From the NCBI GenBank assembly GCA_024742875.1, contig JANSXP010000012.1:62001-126000 (forward strand): a stretch of DNA of 64,000 nucleotides, read 5' to 3'. Below the pieces are notes generated by a model. It saw only the letters and a list, made by a program, of their open reading frames with translations, had not been told where the DNA came from and made no database searches. A program made the position numbers and the translations under genes. The stretch is from Planctomycetaceae bacterium (lineage in GTDB: Bacteria; Planctomycetota; Planctomycetia; Planctomycetales; Planctomycetaceae). Below are positions 27,338-37,534 of this stretch, one piece after another (position 1 is the first letter of the stretch; each line of letters opens with the position of its first letter).

Positions 27338-27529
27338 CTATTCGCTGGAAGATTCGCTTTTCTGATTTCCGCGAAGAATGGCGTCCAGCACTTCTTTTCT
27401 GTGGACAGGTACGGACCGTGGCGCGTTGATTCCCAGACGAACTTTGTCACCACGGACCTCGACGATGGTGATCGTGATGTCGTCGTTGATGACGATGCTT
27501 TCGCTTTTTTTGCGGGATAGAACCAACAT
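27338..27529 (-). CDS. csrA: Carbon storage regulator CsrA (RNA-binding)
   Basis: The protein is 63 residues: MLVLSRKKSESIVINDDITITIVEVRGDKVRLGINAP, the characteristic CsrA beta sheet, followed by the R/H-containing VPVHRKEVLDAI helix. The ATG at 27529 is preceded by GAGGG. The open frame runs 72 codons upstream but that part is not protein-like. It binds GGA-bearing loops in mRNA leaders to alter translation; in many bacteria it also interacts with FliW. No FliW gene is seen here. Confidence 0.92.
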   Translation of the reverse strand: MLVLSRKKSESIVINDDITITIVEVRGDKVRLGINAPRSVPVHRKEVLDAILRGNQKSESSSE

Positions 27530-28077
27530 GATGAGCCCTCGCAGGTCGCGGACAGGCTTATCCCGAAGCAGAATGCCAACGTCGCATTCAAATGCAGTAA
27601 AGAGGGGCAGTTCAGAAAGCAGCCTGTCAGACCGGTAGCGGATTGCCAGTATTGTAGGCTGGCCAACCTGGCGGTCAACCAGTGCAATCGTTAGATTCCC
27701 GCGTGTTCGGAGGCCGCCGTAGGGGGGAATGTACCAAATTCCCATCTCCAGGGGCCGTATTCGCGTCCGATCGTCGCCGGGATCGCCAGTTCACAGCCAA
27801 AGTTGGACGAGCCGACGTCGAACCCTCGGCAAACACTCTGTTTGAGTACAGATCGCATCGTCCTGGGTGCCAAAGGCCGGTATGCGGTGGGTTCCACGAT
27901 AACGGGGCGTTCCACGATATCGGGGCGTTCCACGATATCGGGGCGTTCCGGTTGGCGTCGTGGGTCCGCCACCGCTGAGGGACGGTCATCTCACCGAGGA
28001 TCATCTGGCCGAGAAAACAGTCAAAGCCCCCATCGCAGCGTTGTGCGAGAAGGGGCAAATTCCGCTGTCCGACAGGA
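27530..28077. other. 548-nt gap between hup and csrA
   Basis: Several overlapping frames exist on both strands but none has a convincing ribosome site or protein-like composition. The gap holds an 18-bp tandem repeat and is the likely csrA upstream region (csrA is read from right to left). Confidence 0.5.
27891..27949. repeat. 18-bp tandem repeat, 3.3 copies
   Basis: The unit GTTCCACGATATCGGGGC occurs at 27909-27926 and 27927-27944, with a variant (AA for AT at the centre) at 27891-27908 and a partial GTTCC after. Two copies contain the palindrome CGATATCG. There are no spacers, so it is not a CRISPR array. In frame it would encode a six-residue repeat on either strand, but no good gene covers it. 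Confidence 0.85.
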
Positions 28078-28383
28078 CTAGATCATTTCTTTCAGCTTTT
28101 TCAGAGGCCGTACTTTGACAACCTTTGTGGCGGGCTTGGCCTTGATGATGATGGGCTGGCCGGTGGCCGGATTGCGGCCTTCGCGTTCTTCTGTGGCCTT
28201 CTTATGGTGGACGTAGATCTTGAGCAATCCGGGAAGGTTGAAGATCTGAGCACCTTCCGTCAGGCACTTACCGATCAGCGTTTCCAGTTCATCAAGGACG
28301 TTCTGAACGTCCTTCCGGCTCAACCCCGTGGATTCCGCCAATGAGTTCAGGATCTCTGATTTGGAGAGAGGCTTGTCCGCCAT
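28078..28383 (-). CDS. HU/IHF-family DNA-binding protein
   Basis: The protein is 101 residues: MADKPLSKSEILNSLAE (helical base), SRKDVQNVLDELETLIGKCL, GAQIFNLPGLLKIYVHH (strand before the arm), the DNA-binding arm REGRNPATGQPIIIKA and a basic tail. GRNPATG is the HU arm signature. AGGAG lies eight nt before the ATG. It bends DNA as a dimer. The C-terminal KVRPLKKLKEMI tail is short, unlike long Lys-rich HU tails. Confidence 0.92.
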   Translation of the reverse strand: MADKPLSKSEILNSLAESTGLSRKDVQNVLDELETLIGKCLTEGAQIFNLPGLLKIYVHHKKATEEREGRNPATGQPIIIKAKPATKVVKVRPLKKLKEMI

Positions 28384-28658
28384 CGTAGAAAGCTCCTTGA
28401 GTTTTCTTTGGAATCACGCCAATGGAGAAGTCCGATTGACGGGGAGGTAGATTACTTACCTCGCAAATGGAGGTTAAACGTGCAGCCCATCGTGTCAATG
28501 TCATCAACGGCACCAAGCCCTTAAATTGCAGGGTTTTGAGCCAAAAATGGCCCAAAAATGCGGCAAACGGACGTGTCTGAGCCCTTCAGATGCCCAGACT
28601 GTCAGGAGGCCGCTGGCAACAGCGCACACACGTACACTAAACAAGCAGAGCAAAAACT

Positions 28659-29300
28659 ATGTCCCTGCGAATCATCGGAGGTCAGTATCGGCGACGGCAC
28701 TTGAAAACTCCGCACGGCAAAACCACGCGCCCTTACACCGACCGCGTTCGCCAGATTGTCTTTGACCGTCTGGGAGACAGCGTGGAATCCGCGCGGGTGG
28801 CCGACATCTTCAGCGGTGTTGGCACCATGGGTCTGGAAGCACTCAGCCGCGGGGCTGCCTCGTGCGTCTTCATCGAAGGTGACGCAGATGTTCACGCATC
28901 ATTAACCGAAAATGTCAGCAAAATTGTCCAGGAGCGGCCAACAGTCTGCTGGAAAACAAGTGTCCACCGAACATCGTTCAGTCCCAAAAACGCGGACGCC
29001 TGTTTGCCCTACGACCTGATCTTCTTCGATCCTCCTTATGTCCAGTGCCCGCTGATGAATGACGGGGGTGTGCTGCAAAAGTCGATGGATCGCCTGGCAA
29101 AAGATCGTGTTTCCACGAACGACGCGCGACTGATTCTGAGAACCCCGTTTCGGTTTGATTTTTGCGAATCCGCGGCCTGGAAGATCCACGAGTGCTGGCG
29201 TATATCGTCAATGAAAATTTATACGCTCAAGAAGTTCCCGCCGCCGTCCAGTGACCAGGACGTCGAAGCGGAGTCAACGAAGCAGGGAGATGGGGAATGA
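28659..29300 (+). CDS. rsmD: 16S rRNA (guanine966-N2)-methyltransferase family protein
   Basis: The protein is 213 residues: the start MSLRIIGGQYRRRHLKTP and RPYTDRVRQIVFDRLG are typical for RsmD, the SAM site DIFSGVGTMGLEALSRGA follows, and FFDPPYVQCP carries the catalytic DPPY. It methylates G966 of 16S rRNA in the 30S subunit. The C-terminus has an extra acidic tail. Its stop overlaps the htpG start by 4 nt (ATGA). Confidence 0.88.
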   Translation: MSLRIIGGQYRRRHLKTPHGKTTRPYTDRVRQIVFDRLGDSVESARVADIFSGVGTMGLEALSRGAASCVFIEGDADVHASLTENVSKIVQERPTVCWKTSVHRTSFSPKNADACLPYDLIFFDPPYVQCPLMNDGGVLQKSMDRLAKDRVSTNDARLILRTPFRFDFCESAAWKIHECWRISSMKIYTLKKFPPPSSDQDVEAESTKQGDGE

Positions 29301-31207
29301 CGACCGAAACCGGCAAAGAACAATTCACGTTTCAGGCGGAAATCAGCCGCCTGCTGCACCTGCTTTCCGAGTCGCTCTACCAGAACAAAGAGATCACGAT
29401 TCGAGAGCTGGTCTCCAACGCGTCTGATGCGCTCGATAAACTGCGTCACGCTTCGCTGACCAACTCCGACATCGACGCGTCCGACCTGTCCATCACGCTG
29501 GCCCCGGACAAAGACGAGAACGTCCTGATCATCCGTGACAACGGCGTGGGCATGACGCGGGACGAACTCGTCCAGAACATCGGCACCATCGCGCACAGCG
29601 GGTCGCTGGAGTTCATTCAGAAACTGCAGCAGTCCGACAACAAGGATGATGTGTCACTGATCGGTCAGTTCGGCGTGGGATTCTACTCTTCGTTCATGCT
29701 GTCAGAGCGCGTCGAGGTGAGGACCCGCAGCTACACCGAACAGAAGGGCTGGATCTGGGAATCCACCGGTGACGGCTCGTTCACGATTGCCGAGCCGGAA
29801 GCTCCACTGCAGCGGGGTACCGAGATCGTGCTGCATCTGAAGAAGGACCTGGGAGAATTTGCGGACGCCACGCGGCTGAAGTACATCCTGCGCAAGTACT
29901 CCACTTTTGTACCGCATCCCATCAAAGTGGAAGATGAGCACATCAACGACCAGCCGCCCATCTGGGTGGAGCCGAAGTCCACCGTCACCGAAGAGCAGTA
30001 TCAGAATTTCTATGAGTACCTGACGCACTTTCCGGGTCAGCAGCCGCTGTGGCATCTGCATCTGACGGCCGACTCTCCGTTTCAGTTTCACAGCATCCTG
30101 TACTGCCCGGATTCCAATCTGGAACGCATGGGGTTTGGTCGATCAGAGCATGGACTGCATTTGTGTGCCAAACGCATTCTCGTGCAAAACGATAACCGCG
30201 ACCTGCTGCCCGACTACCTGCGATTTCTGCGGGGCATTGTGGACTCGGCCGACCTGCCGCTGAACGTCTCCCGCGAAGCTCTGCAGGACAACACCGTGTT
30301 TCGCAAGATGAAGAAGGTGCTCACCAAAAAGGTGCTGGATCATCTGGACTCCACCGCCGGCGAAGACGCGGCCGCTTACGGCAAATTCTACCGCGAGTTT
30401 GGTTCTGTGCTGCGAGAAGGCATTGGCGAAGATTTTGACAACAAAGATCGCCTGGCCAAACTGCTGCGATTCTCCTCCAGCAACTCCACGGCCGAAGATG
30501 GGCTGGCGTCGCTGGCCGGCTACTGCGAACGCAAGCCCGAAGATCAGACGCAGATCTACTTCGCCACGGGCACGGACTCCGCCGCCGTGCTGCGGGATCC
30601 CAACATGGAAGTGTTCCGTGACCGCGGACTGGAAGTGCTGATCCTGACCGATCCTGTGGATGAGTATGTGCTGAACAATCTGCAGGCCTTCGATGACTGC
30701 GATATCGTTTCCATCGATTCCGCCGATCTGAAGTTACCGGGCGCGGCCGAGGAAAACGAAGACGGAGAAGAAACGGAAGACAAGCCGGCCACCAAAGAAG
30801 ACGATCCGGCCGGATTCGATAAAGTGCTCACGCTGATCCGTGAAGCACTGGGGGATCAGGTGGAAGATGTGCGACGTTCAGAGCGTCTAACCGAAAGTGC
30901 GTGCTGTCTGGTGAACAGCGCGGGCGCCCAAAGCACCACCATGCAGAAGGTCCTGCAGACCAACGTGCCGGACTTCGAGATGTCCAAAATGATTCTGGAA
31001 CTGAATCCCAGTGCCTCGCTGATCGCTCGCCTGTGCGAACTGAGCGTCAACTCGGATAACGATGCTTTTGTGAAAACGTGCGGCCAGCAGCTGTACTCCA
31101 ATGCGATGATCATGGCAGGCCTGGCGCCCAACGGCTCGGAAATGGCCGATCGTGTACAGGGATTTATGATGGAACTGGCCAAAGACCGATCGTCCATTTC
31201 CACCTAG
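29297..31207 (+). CDS. htpG: HSP90-family chaperone HtpG
   Basis: The protein is 636 residues, the normal HtpG length. The GHKL ATP site is intact: [34 protein letters not shown] and [12 protein letters not shown]. The middle domain is present (FVPHPIKV and [12 protein letters not shown] with the conserved arginine). A Glu-rich insert lies near residues ~480-500. It refolds client proteins in the cytoplasm. It is translationally coupled to rsmD. Confidence 0.97.
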
Positions 31208-31264
31208 TTCGCTGCTGCTGCGACGTGGCAGCCGCCCCTTCACACGTTTGTTGATGCCGGGACC

Positions 31265-32338
31265 ATGTCGACACTTTTTCAGACAGACTCGTTTCAGAAT
31301 CTGCTGAGCCACCTGGCATCGCTGCCGTGTGAGGACTCAAGTGATTTCTGGCCGGCAGCGCAGCTGACCGCAATGGCGCAGGCGGGCGTCACCACGTGGG
31401 ACATTCCGCCTGACTTTGCTGGTCTGGATCTGCCACCGGTCGACATGCTGGAAGGTCTGCGACAGCTGGCGTCCGCGTCTCTGGTGGCCACGTTTGTGCT
31501 GACACAGCGGACGGCGGCCGTGCGCCGCATCGCCACGTCAGACAACACGACCGCGCGTCAAACACTGCTGCCGGCTTTGTGCCGCGGGGACATCTTTGCC
31601 ACAGTTGGCATTTCCCATCTGACAACCTCCGGCCAGCATCTGGACAAACCACTGGTTGGTGTTCACGAAACGGAAAGCGGCTTTGAATTGTCCGGTCTGG
31701 TCCCGTGGTCAACGGGCGCAACGCAGGCCGACATTCTGGTCACTGGCGGTACACTGGATGACGGACGGCAGATTCTGACCGCCATCCCGACCGATCGGAA
31801 GGGACTGGCTGTGCAGCCTCCCATGCAGCTGATGGCCATGAACGCCTCCCAAACCGGCGCTGTTCGGCTGGACCGCGTGCAAATCACGGCAGACGAAGTG
31901 CTGCACGGCCCGATTGAACGGGTGATGTCACAGGGAACAGGCGGCGGCGCGGGGTCTCTGGGAACCTCCGCTTTGGCCATGGGCGCGGCCGGCGGAACAC
32001 TGCACGGCATGCGGCATGAAACCGATCGCCGTCCTGAGTTGCTGGAGTACGTGACTCCCCTGCAGCGTGAGCACGATGAACTGCTGACTGGTCTGCGACA
32101 GGCCATTGCCGGGGAACATCCGCAGGGAGCCAAAGCGGGCGAGCAGATTCGACAGCAGGCCAATTCGCTGGTGATGAGATCGGCACAGGCTTGGCTGGCC
32201 GCCACGAAAGGGGCGGGGTATGTGGCCGGTCATCCGGCCGAACGAGCGGTCCGCGAAAGCATGTTCTTTCTGGTGTGGTCCTGCCCGCAGCCGGTCCTGG
32301 CCGCCAACCTGCAGGAATTTGCCTGCCCGGTTCGCTAA
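31265..32338 (+). CDS. Acyl-CoA-dehydrogenase-like flavoprotein
   Basis: The protein is 357 residues. The layout fits acyl-CoA dehydrogenases: an N-terminal helical part, then ATVGISHLTTS (flavin-contact region, normally TEP.AGSD), ALTGG-like segments, and a C-terminal helical bundle with GYVAGHPAERAVRESMFFLVW. The usual catalytic glutamate and the RY.RDA motif are not evident, so substrate and activity are uncertain. It lies 57 nt after htpG on the same strand. It may act on a non-standard substrate. Confidence 0.65.
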   Translation: MSTLFQTDSFQNLLSHLASLPCEDSSDFWPAAQLTAMAQAGVTTWDIPPDFAGLDLPPVDMLEGLRQLASASLVATFVLTQRTAAVRRIATSDNTTARQTLLPALCRGDIFATVGISHLTTSGQHLDKPLVGVHETESGFELSGLVPWSTGATQADILVTGGTLDDGRQILTAIPTDRKGLAVQPPMQLMAMNASQTGAVRLDRVQITADEVLHGPIERVMSQGTGGGAGSLGTSALAMGAAGGTLHGMRHETDRRPELLEYVTPLQREHDELLTGLRQAIAGEHPQGAKAGEQIRQQANSLVMRSAQAWLAATKGAGYVAGHPAERAVRESMFFLVWSCPQPVLAANLQEFACPVR

Positions 32339-32488
32339 CCGACCGGATCGGCACGCTGCCGCCAGGGCGGATGCCTGAGTTGCCCGGGGACGCCCCCTGA
32401 GTTCCCCTGAAATTCACCTTTTTTTCAGGTCCCCTGTCCGGCTACAGTCTGAGATCGGCTGCACAGAACACACGCAGGAGACTGGCAG

Positions 32489-33685
32489 ATGGGACGACTG
32501 ACGGGCGAGATGGATTCCAGTGAACGGCACTTTGGCTCCGGCTGGATCAGCGGCATGCTCAGCGTCATTCTGGGTGTGGCCGGGCTGTCGACCGTCCTTT
32601 GCCTGCTTTATCCGCAACTACTGACGACCGCCGATGCGCGCAGCTATTACAACGTGGGCTGGATTCGCCTGATCGTCCACGTCGTGCTCATTGCCGCTTT
32701 CGTGCTGGGGCTGCTGAGCGTGACACTGCGGCAGAGCAAATGGCTGGGCGCGGCTGGCATGCTGCTGGTACTGGTCGCATCGCTCATGGGCGGGTCGCGC
32801 GCGAGCCAGCGACTGGAAGGGCAGTCCGACGTCTATTTGGGGCTGGATTTCTTCCTGCTGAACCTGATTCTGCTGGGCACTATTTTCATTCCCATCGAGC
32901 GGTTGTTCAAAAAGCGTGACCAGCCGATCTTTCGCGGGGAATGGCGGGAAGACCTGTTCTACTTTTTCATCAGTGCTCTGTTTGTGCAGGCACTCGCCTA
33001 TCTGTCACTCACCCCGGCCTTCACGGTTCTGGCCAGCACACAGTGGGCCAGCGGCTTTCGCGAAATGATCGCCAGCCAGCCGCTGCTGCTGCAGTTTCTG
33101 GAGATCATGTTCTTTACGGACCTGGTGCAGTACTGGTTCCATCGCTGCTTTCACGAAATCCCCTGGCTGTGGAAGTTTCATGCCGTCCATCACTCAGCGA
33201 AACACATGGACTGGCTGGCCGGATCACGCATGCACCTGGTTGAGATTGTTCTGTTAAGAGCGTTCACCACGCTGCCCATGTACGTGATGGGATTTGCAGA
33301 ACCCGCCCTGTACGCCTACATCTTTTTCGTTTATCTGCTGTCCACGTTTGTGCATTCCAACGTGCGATTCCACTTCGGTTTTTTGCAGCACGTCATTGCC
33401 ACACCCCGATTCCATCACTGGCATCACGGCATCGAAAAAGAGGCGATCAACGTCAACTACGCCGTCCATTTCCCGCTGCTCGACCGACTGTTTGGAACCC
33501 ATCACCTGCCGGGGGACGAATGGCCGGAAGGCTACGGCATCGCCAGCCATCCCGTACCGACAGGATACTGGCGGCAGTTTCTGTACCCTTTCAGAAAGTC
33601 TGTGCCAAAATCGGCTGAGTCTGCTGACTCGTCCGCGTCAAAGTCAGACGATGTTGCCAGTAATGATGAGACGGCATCAATGTGA
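32489..33685 (+). CDS. Sterol-desaturase / fatty-acid-hydroxylase family membrane protein
   Basis: The protein is 398 residues with AGGAG eight nt before the ATG. Six or more transmembrane segments precede the di-iron histidine boxes: HRCFH, HAVHHSAKH and HHWHHG, the pattern of the fatty-acid hydroxylase superfamily. Such enzymes hydroxylate or desaturate lipids at the membrane using oxygen. The substrate is unknown; sterol-like lipids and hopanoids are candidates because planctomycetes can make them. The C-terminal tail is Ser/Asp-rich. Confidence 0.88.
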   Translation: MGRLTGEMDSSERHFGSGWISGMLSVILGVAGLSTVLCLLYPQLLTTADARSYYNVGWIRLIVHVVLIAAFVLGLLSVTLRQSKWLGAAGMLLVLVASLMGGSRASQRLEGQSDVYLGLDFFLLNLILLGTIFIPIERLFKKRDQPIFRGEWREDLFYFFISALFVQALAYLSLTPAFTVLASTQWASGFREMIASQPLLLQFLEIMFFTDLVQYWFHRCFHEIPWLWKFHAVHHSAKHMDWLAGSRMHLVEIVLLRAFTTLPMYVMGFAEPALYAYIFFVYLLSTFVHSNVRFHFGFLQHVIATPRFHHWHHGIEKEAINVNYAVHFPLLDRLFGTHHLPGDEWPEGYGIASHPVPTGYWRQFLYPFRKSVPKSAESADSSASKSDDVASNDETASM

Positions 33686-33761
33686 CACGGCATCAATGGG
33701 GACCGCGCATCGACGTGATGGCTCTGCGGCACGAATGAAGGCGACCATAACAGACGCGGTG

Positions 33762-35123
33762 CTACATCAGATTGCGCATCTTGATGGTCAGATACTCATT
33801 GATCAGTCGTTCGGTCAGAAGATCGGGAGACGTCTCCACAATCATCACGCCGTTGTCGCGCAGCTGGCGAACCTGTTGTGACTGACCGGTGAGAATCTGT
33901 GCCGCAGCCGCACTGTGAAACGCATCCAGATCCGTTTCCGGAATCTTGTCGGCCATCTCCCGCAGCCCAACATCCTGCAGCAGCACGCACAGCGGCAGGT
34001 AGGGAATCGAACGCAGTTGCAGGCTTTCGCCAATAATCTTCAACTGAGTCTCATCAGTCACAAACGTAATCAGCACCACCAGGGCTCGCTTACGCTGCAT
34101 TTTTCCCAGGTATTCCAGTGCCATACTGTAATCTGCGGCAGCCGTGCTGGCCTGAATGTCGTAGGTGGAACGCAGGATCGACTGGATGCCAGGTTTGCCG
34201 CGAACCGGCCGCACAAACCGCTCAATGCGGTTGGAGAAGGCCAGCAAAGACACATTGTCGCCCTGTCCCAGCGCGATATAGCTGAGCATGATGGCCGAAT
34301 TCAGCGCCCGATCGAGATACGAAATCCCGTCGGTTTCGTTCCGCATGAAGCGGCCGCAGTCCACCATGAACACCACATTCTGATTGCGTTCGACAGTGAA
34401 CTCGCGCGTGATCAGTTCCCGCTGGCGTGCGGTGGCCTTCCAGTCGACGTGACGAATTTCATCGCCGTAGCGGTACTCCCGCAGTCGCTCAAACTCCCGT
34501 CCCTGACCTGGCATGCGTGTCATCCGCACGCCGATTTCCGCCAGACGATTGCGACTGGCCATCAGTTCGTAGCGGTACACCGCACGAATGTCGGGATAGA
34601 TTCGCACGGGCGTCTCAAGCGAGCGCACTTCGTGCCGCGTCCACAGTTTGAGCAGAGTGGGAAATCGCAGATGCACGGCCTGCATCAAAGCCGCTCCGCG
34701 CTTGCGGGGGATCACCGTATAGGTGACGGTCGTTTCCTTCCACGGCGGCAGCGTCACCGTTTGCGGCATCCGTTCGGTTTCACACAGCGAGCCCACGTCA
34801 TCATGAACGCTGACCTCCAGCGACAGTCGACACCGGCTGCGCAGCAGCAGTTTGGAAGGATTGGGGGTGCCCACGCTCAGCACGTCAGAGATTTCACGCT
34901 CCACCTCCACATCATCGGGCCTGCCACTGATCAAAAGATCGACGCCAGCCACAATCAGCAGGGCAACGTTGCATAACAGAGCAAGGTCAGCCACGGAACG
35001 ACCGGACAGATTCACCGCCTGACCACCGGGCAGAAAATTGGGGTAGACGTCTGGCGCCCCGCCAACGAGCAGCGGCGTGGCCAGCAGCAGCACCAGAAAA
35101 ATCAGACGGGCAGAGGGAATCAT
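33762..35123 (-). CDS. DUF58 protein (MoxR partner with VWA-like domain)
   Basis: The protein is 453 residues. Two membrane segments near the N-terminus (LIFLVLLLATPLLVGG; LALLCNVALLIVAGVDLL) precede a beta domain. The DUF58 signature GREFERLREYRYGDEIRHVDWKATAR is intact, followed by the VWA-like NVVFMVDCGRFMR. It is last in the operon and overlaps MoxR by 4 nt (ATGA). DUF58/MoxR pairs act as chaperone-like assembly machines for exported or membrane proteins. Confidence 0.9.
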   Translation of the reverse strand: MIPSARLIFLVLLLATPLLVGGAPDVYPNFLPGGQAVNLSGRSVADLALLCNVALLIVAGVDLLISGRPDDVEVEREISDVLSVGTPNPSKLLLRSRCRLSLEVSVHDDVGSLCETERMPQTVTLPPWKETTVTYTVIPRKRGAALMQAVHLRFPTLLKLWTRHEVRSLETPVRIYPDIRAVYRYELMASRNRLAEIGVRMTRMPGQGREFERLREYRYGDEIRHVDWKATARQRELITREFTVERNQNVVFMVDCGRFMRNETDGISYLDRALNSAIMLSYIALGQGDNVSLLAFSNRIERFVRPVRGKPGIQSILRSTYDIQASTAAADYSMALEYLGKMQRKRALVVLITFVTDETQLKIIGESLQLRSIPYLPLCVLLQDVGLREMADKIPETDLDAFHSAAAAQILTGQSQQVRQLRDNGVMIVETSPDLLTERLINEYLTIKMRNLM

Positions 35124-36079
35124 GAACGAGGCGCCTCAACACTGTCCATAATCTGACGAATGGTCTCATCGGGCGTGCTGCCCTCAATCTCCGCTTCCGG
35201 CCGCAGACGCAGACGATGCCGCAGCACCCAGGGAGCCAGTTCCTTGATGTCGTCGGGCGTGACAAAGTCGCGATCGCGACAGGCGGCCAGCGTGCGGGCA
35301 GCGATCAGCATATTCACCCCGGCACGGGGACTGGGGCCCACCGTGACGGATCCCCATGTGCGGGAAGCAGACACGATTTCCACGATGTACTGCAAAATCT
35401 TCTCTTCCACAATGACGCTCTTCACCGCCTCCTGTATGTCGGCCACTTCATGCGCCTGCAGAACGGCTTCCAGCCCAAATCCCGACAGCTGTCGCGGGTC
35501 TTTGCCGGACGTGTAATGCCGCAGAATGTCCACTTCGTCCGGGACCGGCGGGTAGTCCACCAGCAGCTTGAACATAAACCGGTCCACCTGGGCCTCTGGC
35601 AGCGGATAAGTGCCTTCATGCTCGATCGGGTTCTGCGTGGCAATCACCAGAAACGGGCGATCCAGAGAATGCGTGGTGCCATCCACCGTCACCTGCCGCT
35701 CCTGCATCACTTCCAGCAGTGACGCCTGAGTTTTGGGTGGCGAGCGGTTGATTTCGTCGGCCAGCAGAATGTTGGTAAACACGGGACCACGATTGAATCG
35801 AAACTGCTGGTCCTTCATGTCATAGATGCTGTGGCCGGTCAGGTCAGACGGCATCAGGTCGGGGGTGAACTGCACACGACTAAAGCCGCAGGACACGGTG
35901 TTGGACAGCACGTTGACCAGCAGCGTCTTGCCCAGTCCCGGTGGTCCTTCGATCAGCACGCTGCCTTCGGAAAACAGGGCGATCAGCACGCCCTCGATCA
36001 GTTCCTGCTGACCCACAACGACTTTGCCAATCTGATCGATGGCCCGATTAAAGACGGAAGCAACGTTTGAGAGTTCCAT
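35120..36079 (-). CDS. MoxR-family AAA+ ATPase
   Basis: The protein is 319 residues: Walker A EGPPGLGKTLL, Walker B LLADEINRSPPKTQASLLEVMQE, sensor 1 VIATQNPIEHEGTYPLPEAQ and the arginine finger area LDRFMFK. It is expected to form a hexameric ring that remodels its DUF58 partner. The DUF4350 gene stop is 57 nt upstream. Confidence 0.95.
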   Translation of the reverse strand: MELSNVASVFNRAIDQIGKVVVGQQELIEGVLIALFSEGSVLIEGPPGLGKTLLVNVLSNTVSCGFSRVQFTPDLMPSDLTGHSIYDMKDQQFRFNRGPVFTNILLADEINRSPPKTQASLLEVMQERQVTVDGTTHSLDRPFLVIATQNPIEHEGTYPLPEAQVDRFMFKLLVDYPPVPDEVDILRHYTSGKDPRQLSGFGLEAVLQAHEVADIQEAVKSVIVEEKILQYIVEIVSASRTWGSVTVGPSPRAGVNMLIAARTLAACRDRDFVTPDDIKELAPWVLRHRLRLRPEAEIEGSTPDETIRQIMDSVEAPRS

Positions 36080-36136
36080 GGTTTTCAGATTTCAGTAGGT
36101 TGAATGGGCAGTGCGACAGCTGATCGGTGATTCCGC

Positions 36137-37534
36137 TCAGTCGCCTCTGGCGCCAGAGAGTCGTTTCATAACGTCAGACAGCTGCCGAATGGCGGTCGCC
36201 GCCTGAGGGGGAGTGGTGGACCTTGAGCCGGACAGCCCGATGGCCTGGTCGACCCGTTCACGCACGTCATCGGGCTCGAGTCCACAGCGTCGCGCGATCA
36301 GTTTCGTGTCTTCCAGACGGACGGATGATCCGAACTGTTCCTGAATTCGTGACCGCACATAATCCAGATAACGGGCGACCGCTTCGCCACCACTGTGCGT
36401 TCGAAAAAACAGGTTGCCCACCGCCGAAGCGCTTTCCGTCAGTGTGCGTCGCTCCGCCGCAGTATCAGGTTCCGCCGGTCCGAAACGGTGAAAGCCAAAC
36501 CAGCCAGCCAGTACGGCCAGCAGAATCAGCTGCAGTGTCCCGGATCGCAGGCCGGGATTCATCAGCACACCTGTGCCCCGATAAGAATCACTGGCGTTCA
36601 GGTACTCGGACACCACGATCTTTGTGCCGGCCGGGTCGTCGTGCGTCTCATGCAGCCGCTCTACCAGCCGAACGGCCAGTTCCGCCTCCCGACGAAACAG
36701 CATGGAACGATTGGAAAAAATGTCCGCGCTGGCACAAAGCAGCACATTGCCCAGACCGTAATCCCAGGTGGCGGCCTGTGGCGTGCCAGCGCCGGTCTGG
36801 ACCAGCACCGTGGGATCCGTGCGGAAAAACTGAATGCCCGCACGGGTCCGCCATTTCACGGAGCCCTCCACGAGGGGACTGCTGGTCTTCAGATCGGCGA
36901 CCGTCGCCTCAATCGTCTCTTCAAATTCTGTGATCAACTCCGGCTGTGTGCCGTCGCGCGCGATGGCGTCCTGAACGTCCCTGAGATTGTCGGGCGTATC
37001 GTCAGACTCCGCCTTCGATTCCCCCTCCTGCGCGGCCGAAGAGGCGACCTCCGGGGCGTCCTCCTCCTTTTCCGCCTGCATCGTCGGGGCAGGGGAGGCC
37101 GGAGCGGCCGTCGGGACAACCGTATCTTCCTCGGCGAAATACGTTTCCGTCGTTTCAATCCGCAGGGCAGGAATCCTGCAGTTGGGGGCCACCCAGTTGG
37201 GAGCAAACAGCAGATTGCCTCCTTCGCGGACGAACCGTGTCAGTTCCTCCTGCTCATACTCGTTGGGATAGCGATCCGGACTGAGGACAATCAGTGTGCA
37301 CGGTTCCTCCGGTACCAGGCGGTCTGTCGTGCGTTCGACGGACGGCAGATGACCGGCGTTTGCCAGGGCCTGCAGCGTTTGAAAAAAGCCCCGCTGGCCG
37401 GCAATCGTGCTGCTAAACGTGTCATCCGGCGTTCTGGGCGCACCGGGCAGCCACCAGAACTGCAGCAGCAGCAACAGCAGCGCCGCAAACAGCCACAGTC
37501 GATCAGACTTCAGCAGTCGTTTTTTCGTCTTCAC
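36137..37534 (-). CDS. DUF4350-like membrane protein
   Basis: The protein is about 465 residues from the GTG at 37534, which has AGGAG eight nt upstream and overlaps the DUF4129 gene by 32 nt. One transmembrane segment (LWLFAALLLLLLQFWWLPG) precedes an extracytoplasmic domain with TIVLSPDRYPNEYEQEELTRFVREGGNLLFAP, the DUF4350 pattern. A long Glu/Ser-rich linker (about 140-220) and a second transmembrane segment (LQLILLAVLAGWFGFHRFG) follow. Role within the MoxR system is unknown. Confidence 0.8.
   Translation of the reverse strand: MKTKKRLLKSDRLWLFAALLLLLLQFWWLPGAPRTPDDTFSSTIAGQRGFFQTLQALANAGHLPSVERTTDRLVPEEPCTLIVLSPDRYPNEYEQEELTRFVREGGNLLFAPNWVAPNCRIPALRIETTETYFAEEDTVVPTAAPASPAPTMQAEKEEDAPEVASSAAQEGESKAESDDTPDNLRDVQDAIARDGTQPELITEFEETIEATVADLKTSSPLVEGSVKWRTRAGIQFFRTDPTVLVQTGAGTPQAATWDYGLGNVLLCASADIFSNRSMLFRREAELAVRLVERLHETHDDPAGTKIVVSEYLNASDSYRGTGVLMNPGLRSGTLQLILLAVLAGWFGFHRFGPAEPDTAAERRTLTESASAVGNLFFRTHSGGEAVARYLDYVRSRIQEQFGSSVRLEDTKLIARRCGLEPDDVRERVDQAIGLSGSRSTTPPQAATAIRQLSDVMKRLSGARGD

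Noticed and set aside
27891-27949. Possible CRISPR array
   Set aside because: Units are 18 bp, directly adjacent and have no spacers.
27675-28081. Overlapping frames on both strands across the 18-bp repeat
   Set aside because: The repeat keeps several frames open by its length; none has a start site or composition like a real gene.
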